NCBI GenBank assembly: GCA_021414305.1
Contig: JAIOOS010000013.1
Location: forward strand, 62,001 to 126,000
DNA from: Burkholderiales bacterium
GTDB taxonomy: Bacteria > Pseudomonadota > Gammaproteobacteria > Burkholderiales > Burkholderiaceae_C
Direction of reading: 5' to 3'
Length of the DNA: 64,000 nucleotides
Shown here: positions 31,781 to 44,730 of the stretch, one piece after another
Layout: each line of letters begins with the position of its first letter
How positions within the stretch are numbered: position 1 is the first letter of the stretch
Made by a program: the position numbers and the translations under genes
Notes under the pieces: generated by a model
What the model saw: only the letters and a program-made list of their open reading frames with translations
Databases searched by the model: none
What the model was told of the DNA's origin: nothing

Positions 31781-32122
31781 CTATTTCTTCTTCGCCGCCG
31801 TCTTCGCGGCCTTGGCCGCCGGCTTCTTCGCGCCTTCGACCAGGAGCTCGTCGAGGTAGCCCTCGATCTCCGATTCGATCTTGCCGCGGAAGGCGCCGAG
31901 CAGGAAGCCGAGCTTCGCCTCGAGCTCGAAGGCATCGGCGCTGACGACGAGCTTGCCGTCGACCCCGCTGCGGGTGAACTCGACGACGTCGCCGTCCTTG
32001 CCCTCGATCACGGTGCACTCCATGCCGAACTTCTCCTCGACGTGCTCGGCCCACTTCCAGGCGGTCTTGCGCGCCTTGGCGAGGCCGAGGTGGTGGCTGC
32101 GGTGGATGTGGATGTCGGCCAT
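31781..32122 (-). CDS. Putative polyhydroxyalkanoate system (PHA granule-region) protein
   Basis: A 113-residue protein with the features of the PHA_gran_rgn family: [18 protein letters not shown] at the N-terminus, [21 protein letters not shown], and [16 protein letters not shown], followed by an Ala/Lys-rich tail ([15 protein letters not shown]) like those of granule-associated phasins. Family members are small proteins encoded near PHA or storage loci. It sits with the WS/DGAT and acyl-CoA-binding genes, but no phaC, phaA or phaB is in the window. Confidence 0.85.
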   Translation of the reverse strand: MADIHIHRSHHLGLAKARKTAWKWAEHVEEKFGMECTVIEGKDGDVVEFTRSGVDGKLVVSADAFELEAKLGFLLGAFRGKIESEIEGYLDELLVEGAKKPAAKAAKTAAKKK

Positions 32123-32161
32123 GGCGAAACCTTTCTTCGGGTCGGTCGGTGATCGATCGGG

Positions 32162-33256
32162 TCAGGGCGCGAGCGCCGCCCGGCGCTCGGCCGGCGGCAA
32201 GGCGGCCAGGCGCCTGACCTCGGCGTAGAAGCGCGCGAAATCCCTGCCTTCGCGCTCGAACAGGCGCTCGAACGCGGGCACCAGCGCGGTGTAGCTGGCA
32301 AGCACGCCGAACGATGCATTGTTGGCTTCGGCGAACCAGCGGTCGTAGCCGGCATAGCCGCCCCACCGGCCCGCCTTCAGCGCCGCGTAGTCGGCGCGCA
32401 GGCGGGCCAGCAGGGCTGCCTTGCCTTCACGCTTGGCGGCCTCGGAGGCATCGCTTCGGTAGAGCGCCACGAACTCCCCGCGATAGCGGTCGGTGAGCTC
32501 GCGGAAGTCGTCGCGGCGCGCCCCGGCGCGCTCGTAGGCGAGCCGGGCGGGCGCGTTCTCGGGCCGGCCCAGCCAGCGCTCGACGCCGATCTTCTCGACA
32601 GCGCTGGCGAACGACTCGTTGAACAGCGTGTCGCCGGCGGCGAACGCCACCTGGTGCGCGAGCTCGTGGAAGATCAGCCGCGCCAGCTCGCCTTCCGGAT
32701 AGTCGATGAACGTGTTGAGCAGCGGGTCGGCCAGCCAGTCGGCGCCCGGCAGCTTGCCGAGGGTCGAGTACGCCGGCACCGGGTAGACGGAGAGGTCGAG
32801 CTTCTCGCTCGCCAGGCCGGCGGCGAACGCTTCGGCGTCGGCCCGGTCGTAGTAGCCGCGGTAGCCGACGCAGCCGACGACGGCGAAGCACCAGGTCTTC
32901 AGCTCGAGCGAGAGCTCGGGCGCGGCGACGACGTTCCAGACCGCGGCGCTGCGCTTCAGGTCGGCGTAGCGGCGATAGCTGGCGTTGTCGGGCTCGCCGA
33001 GCTCGGCCACGGCGAAGTCGCGGATCCGCTGCGAGAGCTCGAGCCGCGCCTTCAGCGCCGGCGGCGTTGCCGGGTCGGCCAGCCACTGCGGCACCGGCCG
33101 GGCCGCCTGGACGAGGTTGAGGTGGCCGGTGGCCGATTGCGCGTAGTAGCCGATGGTCGAGCAGCCGCTGGTGAAGCAGATGGTGGCGCCGGCCAGCAGC
33201 GTCGTCGCGAGCAGGCCGCCGAGGCCGAGGCTTGCCATCCGCCAGCCGCGCTTCAC
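32162..33256 (-). CDS. Putative lipoprotein aminopeptidase (HExxH metalloprotease)
   Basis: A 364-residue predicted aminopeptidase of the PF10023 type. The N-terminal signal ends in the lipobox TSGC, with C32 as lipidation site; the zinc motif HELAH is at 197-201, and a downstream glutamate E214 in FNESFA completes a gluzincin-like set. The C-terminal half is Arg/Ala-rich helical. The chosen GTG start at 33256 overlaps the stop of the molybdopterin oxidoreductase (GTGA); an ATG six codons in (33238) is the alternative. Anchored in the periplasm, probably to a membrane. The peptide substrate is unknown. Confidence 0.82.
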   Translation of the reverse strand: MKRGWRMASLGLGGLLATTLLAGATICFTSGCSTIGYYAQSATGHLNLVQAARPVPQWLADPATPPALKARLELSQRIRDFAVAELGEPDNASYRRYADLKRSAAVWNVVAAPELSLELKTWCFAVVGCVGYRGYYDRADAEAFAAGLASEKLDLSVYPVPAYSTLGKLPGADWLADPLLNTFIDYPEGELARLIFHELAHQVAFAAGDTLFNESFASAVEKIGVERWLGRPENAPARLAYERAGARRDDFRELTDRYRGEFVALYRSDASEAAKREGKAALLARLRADYAALKAGRWGGYAGYDRWFAEANNASFGVLASYTALVPAFERLFEREGRDFARFYAEVRRLAALPPAERRAALAP

Positions 33257-35343
33257 CGCGACGGGCTGAGGGCCGCCGGCTCGACCTCGACCAGGCAGTC
33301 GTAGAAGCTCGGCGCGCGGCCGATGTCGGTGAGCCGCTGGTGCGTGAGCTCGTTGCCGTTGCGGCCGTCGCGCGCGAGCTTCTTCCACCACACGCCCAGG
33401 CCGTTGACGACCCCCGGCCGGGCGCGCGGGCCGACCACGGCCTTGCACTGGATGGAGCCGCGGTCGTTGAAGATGCGCACCCGCTGGCCGGAGGCGATGC
33501 CGCGTGCCGCCGCGTCGCCGGGCGCGATCTCCAGCACCGGCTCGCCGTCGATGCCGCGCAGGCTGGCGACGTTGACGAAGCTCGAGTTGAGGAAGTTGCG
33601 CTCGGGCGGCGAGATCATCGCCAGCGGAAAGCGCGCCGCGAGCCCGGGCGTGCTCGCCGCCGATTCGTAGTTGGGCAGGTGGTCGGGCACGCCGAGGCCG
33701 GGCGCGTCGATCCGGCACTTGCCGTTCGGCGTGGCGAAGCCGCCCTCGGCGAAAGGCGCGTCGGCGATCGGCAGCTTTTGCCAGCCGTGCGCGCGCAGCT
33801 CGGCGAAATCGAAGCCGCCGCGCGCGGCCGGCTTGAAGGCGATCCGGGCGAGGTCTTCGTCGCTTTCGGCGAAGCACGGCTCGTCGAAGCCCATGCGCGC
33901 GGCGAGCAGGCGGAAGATCTCGGTGTTCGGCTTCGCCTCGCCGAGCGGCGCGACCGCGGCCTCGTTGATCAGCGCATAGGTGTGGCCGTAGCTGACCTGC
34001 AGGTCGAGGTGCTCGAGCTGGGTCGTTGCCGGCAGCACGTAGTCGGCGAGATCGGCGGTGTCGGTCATGAAGTGCTCGAGCACGACCGTGAACAGGTCTT
34101 CGCGGCCGAAGCCCGCGGCGACCTTGGCCGACTGCGGCGCCACCGCCACCGGATTGCTGTTGTAGACGACGAGCGCCTCGATCCGCGGGCCGAAGCGCGA
34201 GCCGTCGGCCAGCGCCTCGCCGCTTTCGCGCAGCAGGTCGTCGCCGATCGTGCTCATGTTGATCGTGCGCGGCCGGCGCCCGCCGAGCAGGTCGGGCCGG
34301 CGCAAGGCAGCGTTGTCGATCGCGTCGCGAAACCAGCCCGATGCCGAGAGCAGCATCCCGCCGGCGGGGTGCCGCCAGGCGCCGACCAGGCACGGCAGGA
34401 TCGCGATCAGCCGGGCCGCGCTGCCGCCGCCGCGCACGCGCTGCATGCCGTAGTTGAGGCGGATCGCCGCCGGCTTCGTCGTGCCGTAGTCGCGCGCCAG
34501 CGCGCGCACGACCTCGGCCTCGATGCCGCTCGCCGCCGCGGTGCGCTCCGGCGGCCAGGCGAGCGCGCGCTCGCGGAGCTGCGGCCAGCCTTCGGTGTGG
34601 CGCTCGATGTAGTCGTGATCGAGCCAGTCGTTGACGATCAGCTCGTGCATCAGGCCGAGCGCGAGCGCGCCGTCGGTGCCGGGCAGCAGGGCGATGTGCT
34701 GATGGCACTTCTCTGCCGTCTCGGTGCGCCGCGGGTCGATGCAGACCAGCTTCGCCCCGGCGCGCTTGGCCTGCTGCGCGTAGGTCCAGAAGTGCAGGTT
34801 CGAGGTGATCGAGTTGCTGCCCCAGATGACGATGAGCTTGCTCTCGGCGTAGTGCTCGACGTGCATGCCGATCTTGGCGCCGTAGGTCGCGATCAGGGCT
34901 TCGCCGCCGGCCGAGGAGCAGATGGTGCGGTCGAGCAGCGAGGCGCCGAGCTTGTTGAAGAAGCGTGCCGCCATGCTCTCGCTCTGCAGCAAGCCCATGG
35001 TGCCGGCGTAGCTGTAGGGAACGATCGCCTCGGCGTTGGCGCCGTCGGGCCCGGCAATGGCGTGCAGGCGCGCCGCGATGTCGGCGAGCGCCTCGTCCCA
35101 GCCCACCTGCTCGAACCGGCCGCTGCCCTTGGGACCGACCCGGCGCAGGGGATGCAGCACCCGGCCTTCGTGATACGTGCGCTCCGGATAGCGCGACACC
35201 TTCGTGCACAGCGTGCCGTGCGTCGTCGGATGGTCGGGATCGCCGCGCACCTTCACCGCGCGCCCGTCCTCCACCGTGACCAGCATGGCGCAGGTGTCCG
35301 GGCAGTCGTGCGGGCAGGCGGCGCGGACGAGAGTGGTGGGCAT
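33253..35343 (-). CDS. Molybdopterin-dependent oxidoreductase (formate dehydrogenase/DMSO reductase superfamily)
   Basis: A 696-residue Mo-bisMGD enzyme. An N-terminal [4Fe-4S] cluster is bound by C10, C14, C18 and C46 (CPHDCPDTC ... GTLC). C142 in RTICSSAGGEAL is at the likely molybdenum-ligand position. Further family landmarks are VIWGSNSITSNLHFW, CIDPRRTETAEKC and the C-terminal dinucleotide-binding region FLNSSFVN, ending VVNGLGVWWKK. No Tat signal is visible, so it is cytoplasmic. The frame opens 13 codons earlier, but ATG at 35343 fits better. No electron-transfer subunit is adjacent; the substrate cannot be read from the sequence. Confidence 0.88.
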   Translation of the reverse strand: MPTTLVRAACPHDCPDTCAMLVTVEDGRAVKVRGDPDHPTTHGTLCTKVSRYPERTYHEGRVLHPLRRVGPKGSGRFEQVGWDEALADIAARLHAIAGPDGANAEAIVPYSYAGTMGLLQSESMAARFFNKLGASLLDRTICSSAGGEALIATYGAKIGMHVEHYAESKLIVIWGSNSITSNLHFWTYAQQAKRAGAKLVCIDPRRTETAEKCHQHIALLPGTDGALALGLMHELIVNDWLDHDYIERHTEGWPQLRERALAWPPERTAAASGIEAEVVRALARDYGTTKPAAIRLNYGMQRVRGGGSAARLIAILPCLVGAWRHPAGGMLLSASGWFRDAIDNAALRRPDLLGGRRPRTINMSTIGDDLLRESGEALADGSRFGPRIEALVVYNSNPVAVAPQSAKVAAGFGREDLFTVVLEHFMTDTADLADYVLPATTQLEHLDLQVSYGHTYALINEAAVAPLGEAKPNTEIFRLLAARMGFDEPCFAESDEDLARIAFKPAARGGFDFAELRAHGWQKLPIADAPFAEGGFATPNGKCRIDAPGLGVPDHLPNYESAASTPGLAARFPLAMISPPERNFLNSSFVNVASLRGIDGEPVLEIAPGDAAARGIASGQRVRIFNDRGSIQCKAVVGPRARPGVVNGLGVWWKKLARDGRNGNELTHQRLTDIGRAPSFYDCLVEVEPAALSPSR

Positions 35344-35495
35344 TCCGAAACTATGGCACAGGGTTGCTTTCCCCCATGACATTGCGGGCCGGGGTTGACG
35401 AAGCCGTGGTCGGGCGCCCGCCCGGGCGCGACCTCGGACACGACCACGAAATATCCCCGCGGGTAAACTGGCCCGCTGCCCACGGAGCCCCTGCC

Positions 35496-36689
35496 ATGCA
35501 AGTCATCGAGTCCATCCTGGCCGACGCGGCGCAGATCGCCGCCTTGCGCCGCGACATCCACGCCCATCCCGAGCTCTGCTTCCAGGAAAAGCGCACCGCC
35601 GACCTGGTGGCCAGGCAGCTCACCGAGTGGGGCATCCCGATCCACCGCGGCATGGGCACGACCGGCATCGTCGCGATCCTGAAGAACGGCACCAGCGAGC
35701 GCGCCATCGGCCTGCGCGCCGACATGGACGCGCTGCCGATCACCGAGCACAACCAGTTCCCGCACAAGAGCACCGAGCCCGGCAAGATGCACGCGTGCGG
35801 CCACGACGGCCACACGGCGATGCTGCTCGCCGCCGCCAAGCACCTCTCGAAGCACCGCAACTACGACGGCACCGTCTACCTGATCTTCCAGCCCGCCGAA
35901 GAAGGCGGCGGCGGCGCGCGGGAGATGATCAAGGACGGGATCTTCGAGAAGTTCCCGATGGAAGCGGTGTTCGGCGCGCACAACTGGCCGGGCATGAAGG
36001 CGGGCCAGTTCGCGCTCAAGTCCGGCCCGGCGTTCGCCTCCAGCAACGAATTCCGGGTCGTCATCCGCGGCAAGGGCTCGCACGCGGCGATGCCGCACAA
36101 CGGCATCGACCCGGTGCCGGTGGCCTGCGCCATGGTGCAGGCGTTCCAGACCATCGTCAGCCGCAACAAGCGGCCGATCGACCCGGGCGTGATCTCGGTC
36201 ACCATGATCCACGCCGGCGAGGCGACCAACGTGGTCCCCGACAGCTGCGAGATCCAGGGCACGGTGCGCACGTTCACGCTCGAGGTGCTCGACCTGATCG
36301 AGCGGCGGATGAAGGTCGTCGCAGAAAGCGTCTGCGCCGCGTTCGAGGCCGAGTGCGAGTTCGAGTTCACGCGCAACTACCCGCCCACGATCAATCAGCC
36401 CGCCGAGACCGCGTTCGCGCGCCAGGTGATGACGGAGATGGTCGGCGCCGAGAACGTGCACGAGTTCGAGCCGACCATGGGCGCCGAGGACTTCAGCTAC
36501 TTCCTGCTCGAGAAGCCCGGCTGCTACTTCCTGATCGGCAACGGCGACGGCACCCACCGCCAGGGCGGCCACGGCATGGGCCCGTGCATGCTGCACAACC
36601 CGAGCTACGACTTCAACGACGAGCTGATCCCCCTCGGCGGCTCGCTCTGGGTGCGCCTGGCCGAGGCCTGGCTCGCGCCGAAGCGCTGA
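35496..36689 (+). CDS. M20 family amidohydrolase (hippurate hydrolase-like)
   Basis: A di-metal amidohydrolase of 397 residues, resembling HipO/IAA-amino-acid hydrolases that release an amino acid from an N-acyl group. The metal motifs are intact: RDIHAHPEL, D in LRADMDALP, HACGHDGHTAML, the EE pair in FQPAEEGGGG, H in FGAHNWPG, and the late H/E region TMGAEDFSYF. ATG at 35496 gives the usual N-terminus. It begins an operon in which the next gene starts inside its stop codon. Likely cytoplasmic. Confidence 0.93.
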   Translation: MQVIESILADAAQIAALRRDIHAHPELCFQEKRTADLVARQLTEWGIPIHRGMGTTGIVAILKNGTSERAIGLRADMDALPITEHNQFPHKSTEPGKMHACGHDGHTAMLLAAAKHLSKHRNYDGTVYLIFQPAEEGGGGAREMIKDGIFEKFPMEAVFGAHNWPGMKAGQFALKSGPAFASSNEFRVVIRGKGSHAAMPHNGIDPVPVACAMVQAFQTIVSRNKRPIDPGVISVTMIHAGEATNVVPDSCEIQGTVRTFTLEVLDLIERRMKVVAESVCAAFEAECEFEFTRNYPPTINQPAETAFARQVMTEMVGAENVHEFEPTMGAEDFSYFLLEKPGCYFLIGNGDGTHRQGGHGMGPCMLHNPSYDFNDELIPLGGSLWVRLAEAWLAPKR

Positions 36690-37789
36690 TGAACGCGGCA
36701 AGGCATTTCTCCCAGAGCTACGCCGAAGCGCGCGACAAGTTCCTCGCCGCGACCCGGGTCCGCGCCCTCGGCGTCGAGACCCACGTCCACCCCCTCCCTG
36801 GCCGCGACGGCGAGATGCTGGCGATGGACGTGGCCCGCGACGGGCCACGCAATGCGAAGTCGCTGCTCGTCATCAGCAGCGCCTGCCACGGCGTCGAAGG
36901 CTTCTGCGGCTCGGGCGTGCAGGTCGCGCTGCTCGAAGACGCCGAGTGGCACCAGGCGGCGCACGACGCCGGCGTCGCCATCCTCTACGTCCACGGTCTC
37001 AACCCCTGGGGCTTCTCGTGGTGGCGGCGCACGACCCACGAGAACGTCGACCTGAACCGCAACTTCCGCGACTTCTCGGCCGCGCCGGCGCGCAACGCCG
37101 CGTACGACGAGATCGCCTCGCTGATCGTGCCCGAGGTCTGGCCGCCGGATGCCGCCACGGTGGACGCCACCGCCCGCTTCGTCGCCGAGCGCGGTGCCAA
37201 GGCGTGGCAGGCGGCGATCTCGGGTGGCCAGTACCACCATCCGAACGGCCTGTTCTACGGCGGCGACGCGGCGACCTGGAGCCAGGCGACGATCCGCCAG
37301 GTGCTGCGCGAGCACGGCACGCGCTGCAGCAAGCTCGGCTGGATCGACCTGCACACCGGCCTCGGCCCCACCGGCCACGGTGAACGCATCTTCGCCTGCC
37401 GCGACGACGCCGCCGCCTACGCCCGGGCCAAGGCCTGGTGGGGCGAGGTCACGTCGATCTACGACGGCTCGTCGACCTCGGCGCTGCTGACCGGCATGAT
37501 GTGGCTTGCCGCCTACGAGGAATGCCCGCAGGCCGAGTACACCGGCATGGCGCTCGAATACGGCACCCTGCCGAACCTGCAGGTGATGGACGCGCTGCGC
37601 GCCGACCAGTGGCTCGAACTCCATCCCGAAGCCGACGCCGCCACCCGGCGGGCGATCAAGCAGCAGGTGCGCGACGCCTTCTACACCGACACCGACGCAT
37701 GGAAAGCGCAGATCGTCGAGCAGGCGGTCGACGCGTCGTACGGCGCGGTGCGGGGCCTCGCCGCCAGCGACAGCAGCAGCAGCGGCTGA
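36689..37789 (+). CDS. DUF2817 family protein (M14-like metallopeptidase)
   Basis: A 366-residue protein of the DUF2817 group, related to zinc carboxypeptidases. Candidate zinc residues are the H-x-x-E pair in ACHGVEGFCG and the later histidine in WIDLHTGLGP; VDLNRNFRDF is the substrate-binding segment (Asn-Arg as in M14 enzymes) and ALEYGTLP carries the putative catalytic glutamate. A serine run ends the protein. Its ATG overlaps the stop of the M20 amidohydrolase gene (TGATG), so the two are made together and may act in sequence on an acylated peptide or amino-acid conjugate. Confidence 0.85.
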   Translation: MNAARHFSQSYAEARDKFLAATRVRALGVETHVHPLPGRDGEMLAMDVARDGPRNAKSLLVISSACHGVEGFCGSGVQVALLEDAEWHQAAHDAGVAILYVHGLNPWGFSWWRRTTHENVDLNRNFRDFSAAPARNAAYDEIASLIVPEVWPPDAATVDATARFVAERGAKAWQAAISGGQYHHPNGLFYGGDAATWSQATIRQVLREHGTRCSKLGWIDLHTGLGPTGHGERIFACRDDAAAYARAKAWWGEVTSIYDGSSTSALLTGMMWLAAYEECPQAEYTGMALEYGTLPNLQVMDALRADQWLELHPEADAATRRAIKQQVRDAFYTDTDAWKAQIVEQAVDASYGAVRGLAASDSSSSG

Positions 37790-37796
37790 GGCAGCG

Positions 37797-39302
37797 ATGA
37801 GCACGGCCGGCGCGGGGCCGTGCGACCGCGGCGCGGCCCAGGCCGTGGCCGCGCCGCCGGCCGACGCGGCCCGGCCGACCGCGCACCCCACCGGTACGCT
37901 CGCCGCCACCATCCTCGGCTCGAGCCTCGCCTTCGTCGACGGTTCGGTCACCAACGTCGGCCTGCCGGCCATCGCCCGCGACCTCGGCGTCGGCGGCGAC
38001 CACGTGTCGTGGCTGATCAACGCCTACCTGTTGCCGCTCGGCGCGCTGGTGCTGCTCGGCGGCGTCGCCGGCGACCGCTGGGGGCGAAAGCGGGTCTTCC
38101 TCGCCGGCATGGCCCTGTTCACCTTCGCCTCGCTCGCCTGCGCCGCCGCGCCGGCATTCGGCTGGCTGCTTGCCGCGCGGGCCGTGCAGGGGCTCGGCGC
38201 CGCCTTCATGATGCCCGCGAGCCTGGCCCTGATCGGCGCCGCGTTCAGCGGCGAGGCGCGCGGCCGCGCCGTCGGGACCTGGGCCGCGGCCGGGGCGGTT
38301 GCCGGCGCGCTCGGCCCGCTCGCCGGCGGCTGGCTGATCGACGTCGTCGGCTGGCGCTCGATCTTTCTCGTCAACCTGCCGCTCGCCCTCGTCGCCGCGT
38401 GGCTCGCCTGGCGCTATGTCGACGAGAGCCGGAGCGCGAACGCGCAGCCGCTCGACGGCGGCGGCGCGCTGCTGGCGACTGCCGGGCTCGCCGCGCTGAC
38501 GCTCGGGCTCACCGTGCTCGCCGGCGAGCGCGGCGACGGTGCGAACCCGTCGGCCGCGACCGGGCCAACGTCGACGACGCTGGCCCTCGGCGCGCTCGCC
38601 GCCGGCGCCGCGTTGCTGGTCGCCTTCATCCGCCTCGAAGCCCGGCTCGGCGAGCGGGCGATGATGCCGCTGCACCTGTTCGGCACGCGCGCATTCGTCG
38701 GCGTCACCCTGCTCACGTTCTTTCTCTACGCCGCGCTGGGCGGGCTGTTCGTGCTCCTGCCCTACCTCCTGATCGAGACCGGCGGCTACTCCGCCGCCGC
38801 TGCCGGCGCGGCGCTGCTGCCGCTGCCGGTCGCCATGGGCCTCGGCTCGCGGGCCGCCGGCCGGCTGGCCGAGCGAGCGGGCCCACGCGTGCTGCTCACG
38901 CTCGGGCCTTGCATCGTCGCCCTCGGCTTCGCGCTCTTCCTGCGCACCGGTGTCGGTCGGCTCGACTACGCGAGCGTCGTCTTTCCCGCGCTCGCCGTGG
39001 TCGCCTGCGGGCTCACGCTCAGCGTCGCTCCGCTCACCGCTGCCGTGATGGGCGCGGTCGACGCCGCGCACGTCGGCTCGGCGTCGGGCGTGAACAACGC
39101 GGTCGCGCGCGTCGCCGGCCTGCTGGCGACGGCCTCGCTCGGCTTCGTGCTCGCTGCCGGCGCCAAGGGCGAGGCGTTCATCGCCGGCTTCCACGCCGCG
39201 GCGATCGCCGCCTGCGCGCTCGCGCTGCTCGCCGGGCTCTCGGCCTTCCTGCTCGTCAGGCGAGAAGGCGAAACGCCGTCACCGGCCGGTGGAAGCCCTT
39301 GA
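37797..39302 (+). CDS. MFS transporter, DHA2 (14-TM) family
   Basis: An inner-membrane drug:proton antiporter-type protein of 501 residues with about 14 hydrophobic segments. The DHA2 family motifs are visible: motif A-like GDRWGRKRVFLAG after helix 2, and ILGSSLAFVDGSVTNVGLP in helix 1 with the conserved acidic residue D. It starts seven bases after the DUF2817 gene, so the exporter is cotranscribed with two hydrolases. The last 47 bases overlap, antisense, the end of the cyclase gene. Confidence 0.9.
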   Translation: MSTAGAGPCDRGAAQAVAAPPADAARPTAHPTGTLAATILGSSLAFVDGSVTNVGLPAIARDLGVGGDHVSWLINAYLLPLGALVLLGGVAGDRWGRKRVFLAGMALFTFASLACAAAPAFGWLLAARAVQGLGAAFMMPASLALIGAAFSGEARGRAVGTWAAAGAVAGALGPLAGGWLIDVVGWRSIFLVNLPLALVAAWLAWRYVDESRSANAQPLDGGGALLATAGLAALTLGLTVLAGERGDGANPSAATGPTSTTLALGALAAGAALLVAFIRLEARLGERAMMPLHLFGTRAFVGVTLLTFFLYAALGGLFVLLPYLLIETGGYSAAAAGAALLPLPVAMGLGSRAAGRLAERAGPRVLLTLGPCIVALGFALFLRTGVGRLDYASVVFPALAVVACGLTLSVAPLTAAVMGAVDAAHVGSASGVNNAVARVAGLLATASLGFVLAAGAKGEAFIAGFHAAAIAACALALLAGLSAFLLVRREGETPSPAGGSP

Positions 39303-40374
39303 GGACGAGCTCGCCGGCAGGCTCCACCCTGATCCCGGCGTCGAGCAAGGCGCGCACGCGCTGCGAGACCAGGATTTCGCCGCCGGCGGCCTCGCCGCAG
39401 AGGCGCGCGGCCAGGTTGGTCACGGTGCCGATCGCGCCGTAGTCGATCCGTCCGGGAAAGCCGATGCCGCCGATGGTGGCGAACCCCTGGGCGATGCCCA
39501 CCCCCATCGTCAGCTCGTAGCCGCGCTGCTTCCAGCCGAGCGAGAGCTGCTCGATCTCGCCCTGGATGGCGAGCGCCATGCGCGCGGCGCGCGCCGCCGG
39601 ATCGGCGACCGGAACCGGGTCGTTGAAGAAGATCATGATCCCGTCGCCGCTGAAGCGCTCGAGCGTGCCCTCGTGGGCGAGGACCAGCCGGCCGACCGCG
39701 GCGTGGTATTCGCCGAGCACCGCCATCACCTCCTCGGGATCGGCGGTCTCGGTGAACGCGGTGAAGCCGCGCAGGTCGAGGAACACAACCGTGATCTCGC
39801 GGCGGTGGCTCTTCAGCGGATCCTCGGCGCCGCCGGCGACGATGAGCTCGGCGAGCTGCGGCGAGAAGAAGCGCTTCAGCCTGCCGACCTTCTCGAGCTG
39901 CAGCACGCCGTCGGCAACGCGCTGCTCGAGGCTGCGATTGAGCTCGGCGAGCTCGCCGCGCTGCAGCAGCAGCTCGTCGTAGAGCTGCTTGATGCGCAGC
40001 AGCGAGCGCACCCGCGCGAGCAGCTCCGACTGGCTCACCGGCTTGCTGAGGAAGTCGTCGGCGCCGGCGTCCAGGCCCTTGGCCCGCTCCTCGGCCGGGT
40101 CGAGCGCGGTGACGAGCACGACCGGCAGCATCGCCTGCGTCGGGTCGGCCCGGATCGCGCGGCAGACGTCGTAGCCGCTCATGCCGGGCATCATCACGTC
40201 GAGCAGGACCAGGTCGGGGCGCTCGGCGGCCAGCACGGCAAGCGCCGCGGCGCCCGAGGTCGCGCTGCAGGTGCGGTAGCCCTTTGCCCCGAGCAGGTCG
40301 GCGAGCAGCTTGACGTTCAGGGCGACGTCGTCGACGACGAGGATCTTCGCCGCGCCGCCGGTCGGCGCGCTCAC
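39256..40374 (-). CDS. Response regulator fused to class III adenylate/guanylate cyclase
   Basis: A 372-residue two-domain protein. The receiver (1-130) has acidic residues D15 and D16, phosphoacceptor D59 (LLDVMMPG) and the conserved lysine in LSKPVSQ. A helical linker (~130-185, LYDELLLQRGELAELNRSLEQ) resembles a signalling coiled coil. The cyclase domain (~190-372) has both metal-binding aspartates, in FLDLRGFTAF and FSGDGIMIFF, and the transition-state Asn and Arg in VTNLAARL, so it should be active; ATP versus GTP specificity is not clear by eye. It is the last gene of a three-gene signalling operon. Confidence 0.92.
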   Translation of the reverse strand: MSAPTGGAAKILVVDDVALNVKLLADLLGAKGYRTCSATSGAAALAVLAAERPDLVLLDVMMPGMSGYDVCRAIRADPTQAMLPVVLVTALDPAEERAKGLDAGADDFLSKPVSQSELLARVRSLLRIKQLYDELLLQRGELAELNRSLEQRVADGVLQLEKVGRLKRFFSPQLAELIVAGGAEDPLKSHRREITVVFLDLRGFTAFTETADPEEVMAVLGEYHAAVGRLVLAHEGTLERFSGDGIMIFFNDPVPVADPAARAARMALAIQGEIEQLSLGWKQRGYELTMGVGIAQGFATIGGIGFPGRIDYGAIGTVTNLAARLCGEAAGGEILVSQRVRALLDAGIRVEPAGELVLKGFHRPVTAFRLLA

Positions 40375-40396
40375 CGGATCACCTCGTCGCCCATCC

Positions 40397-40777
40397 TCAT
40401 TGCGGTGCCCGGCCGCTCTCGAGAAAGCGCTTCACCGTGTCGAGGAACTGCTTCAGGTTGATCGGCTTGGTGACGAAGGCGTCGAACCCGGACCGCAGGA
40501 TCTTCTGGTGATCGTCGGGCATCACCGACGCCGAGACGGCGACCACCGGCACGCCGTCGAGCAGGGGCGCCTCGCGGATCCGGCGCAGGGCCTCGATGCC
40601 GTCGATGTCGGGAAGCTGGATGTCCATGAGGACGAGATCGGGCTGCGCTTCGAGGGCCAGGCGGACCCCGTCCTCGCCGGTGACGGCCTCTATCGTCGCG
40701 TGGCCGTTGTGGCGCAGGATGTCGCGGACGAGCTTCATGTTCTTCTCGTTGTCCTCGACGATCAGGATCGTTTTCAT
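40397..40777 (-). CDS. Single-domain response regulator (DivK-like)
   Basis: A 126-residue stand-alone receiver without output domain. Acidic pair E8-D9, phosphoacceptor D52 (LMDIQLPDIDG), T/S switch in VSASVM and K104 in FVTKPINL are all present. ATG at 40777 gives the canonical MKTILIVEDNEKN. It lies between the multi-GAF kinase and the receiver-cyclase gene, so it may act as a phosphate shuttle or competing acceptor. Confidence 0.93.
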   Translation of the reverse strand: MKTILIVEDNEKNMKLVRDILRHNGHATIEAVTGEDGVRLALEAQPDLVLMDIQLPDIDGIEALRRIREAPLLDGVPVVAVSASVMPDDHQKILRSGFDAFVTKPINLKQFLDTVKRFLESGRAPQ

Positions 40778-40811
40778 CGCCGGCCCTCGGGTTGACGACC
40801 GGTCGCCGCGC

Positions 40812-44717
<3,906 letters not shown>

Positions 44718-44730
44718 TCCGGCACCTCGT

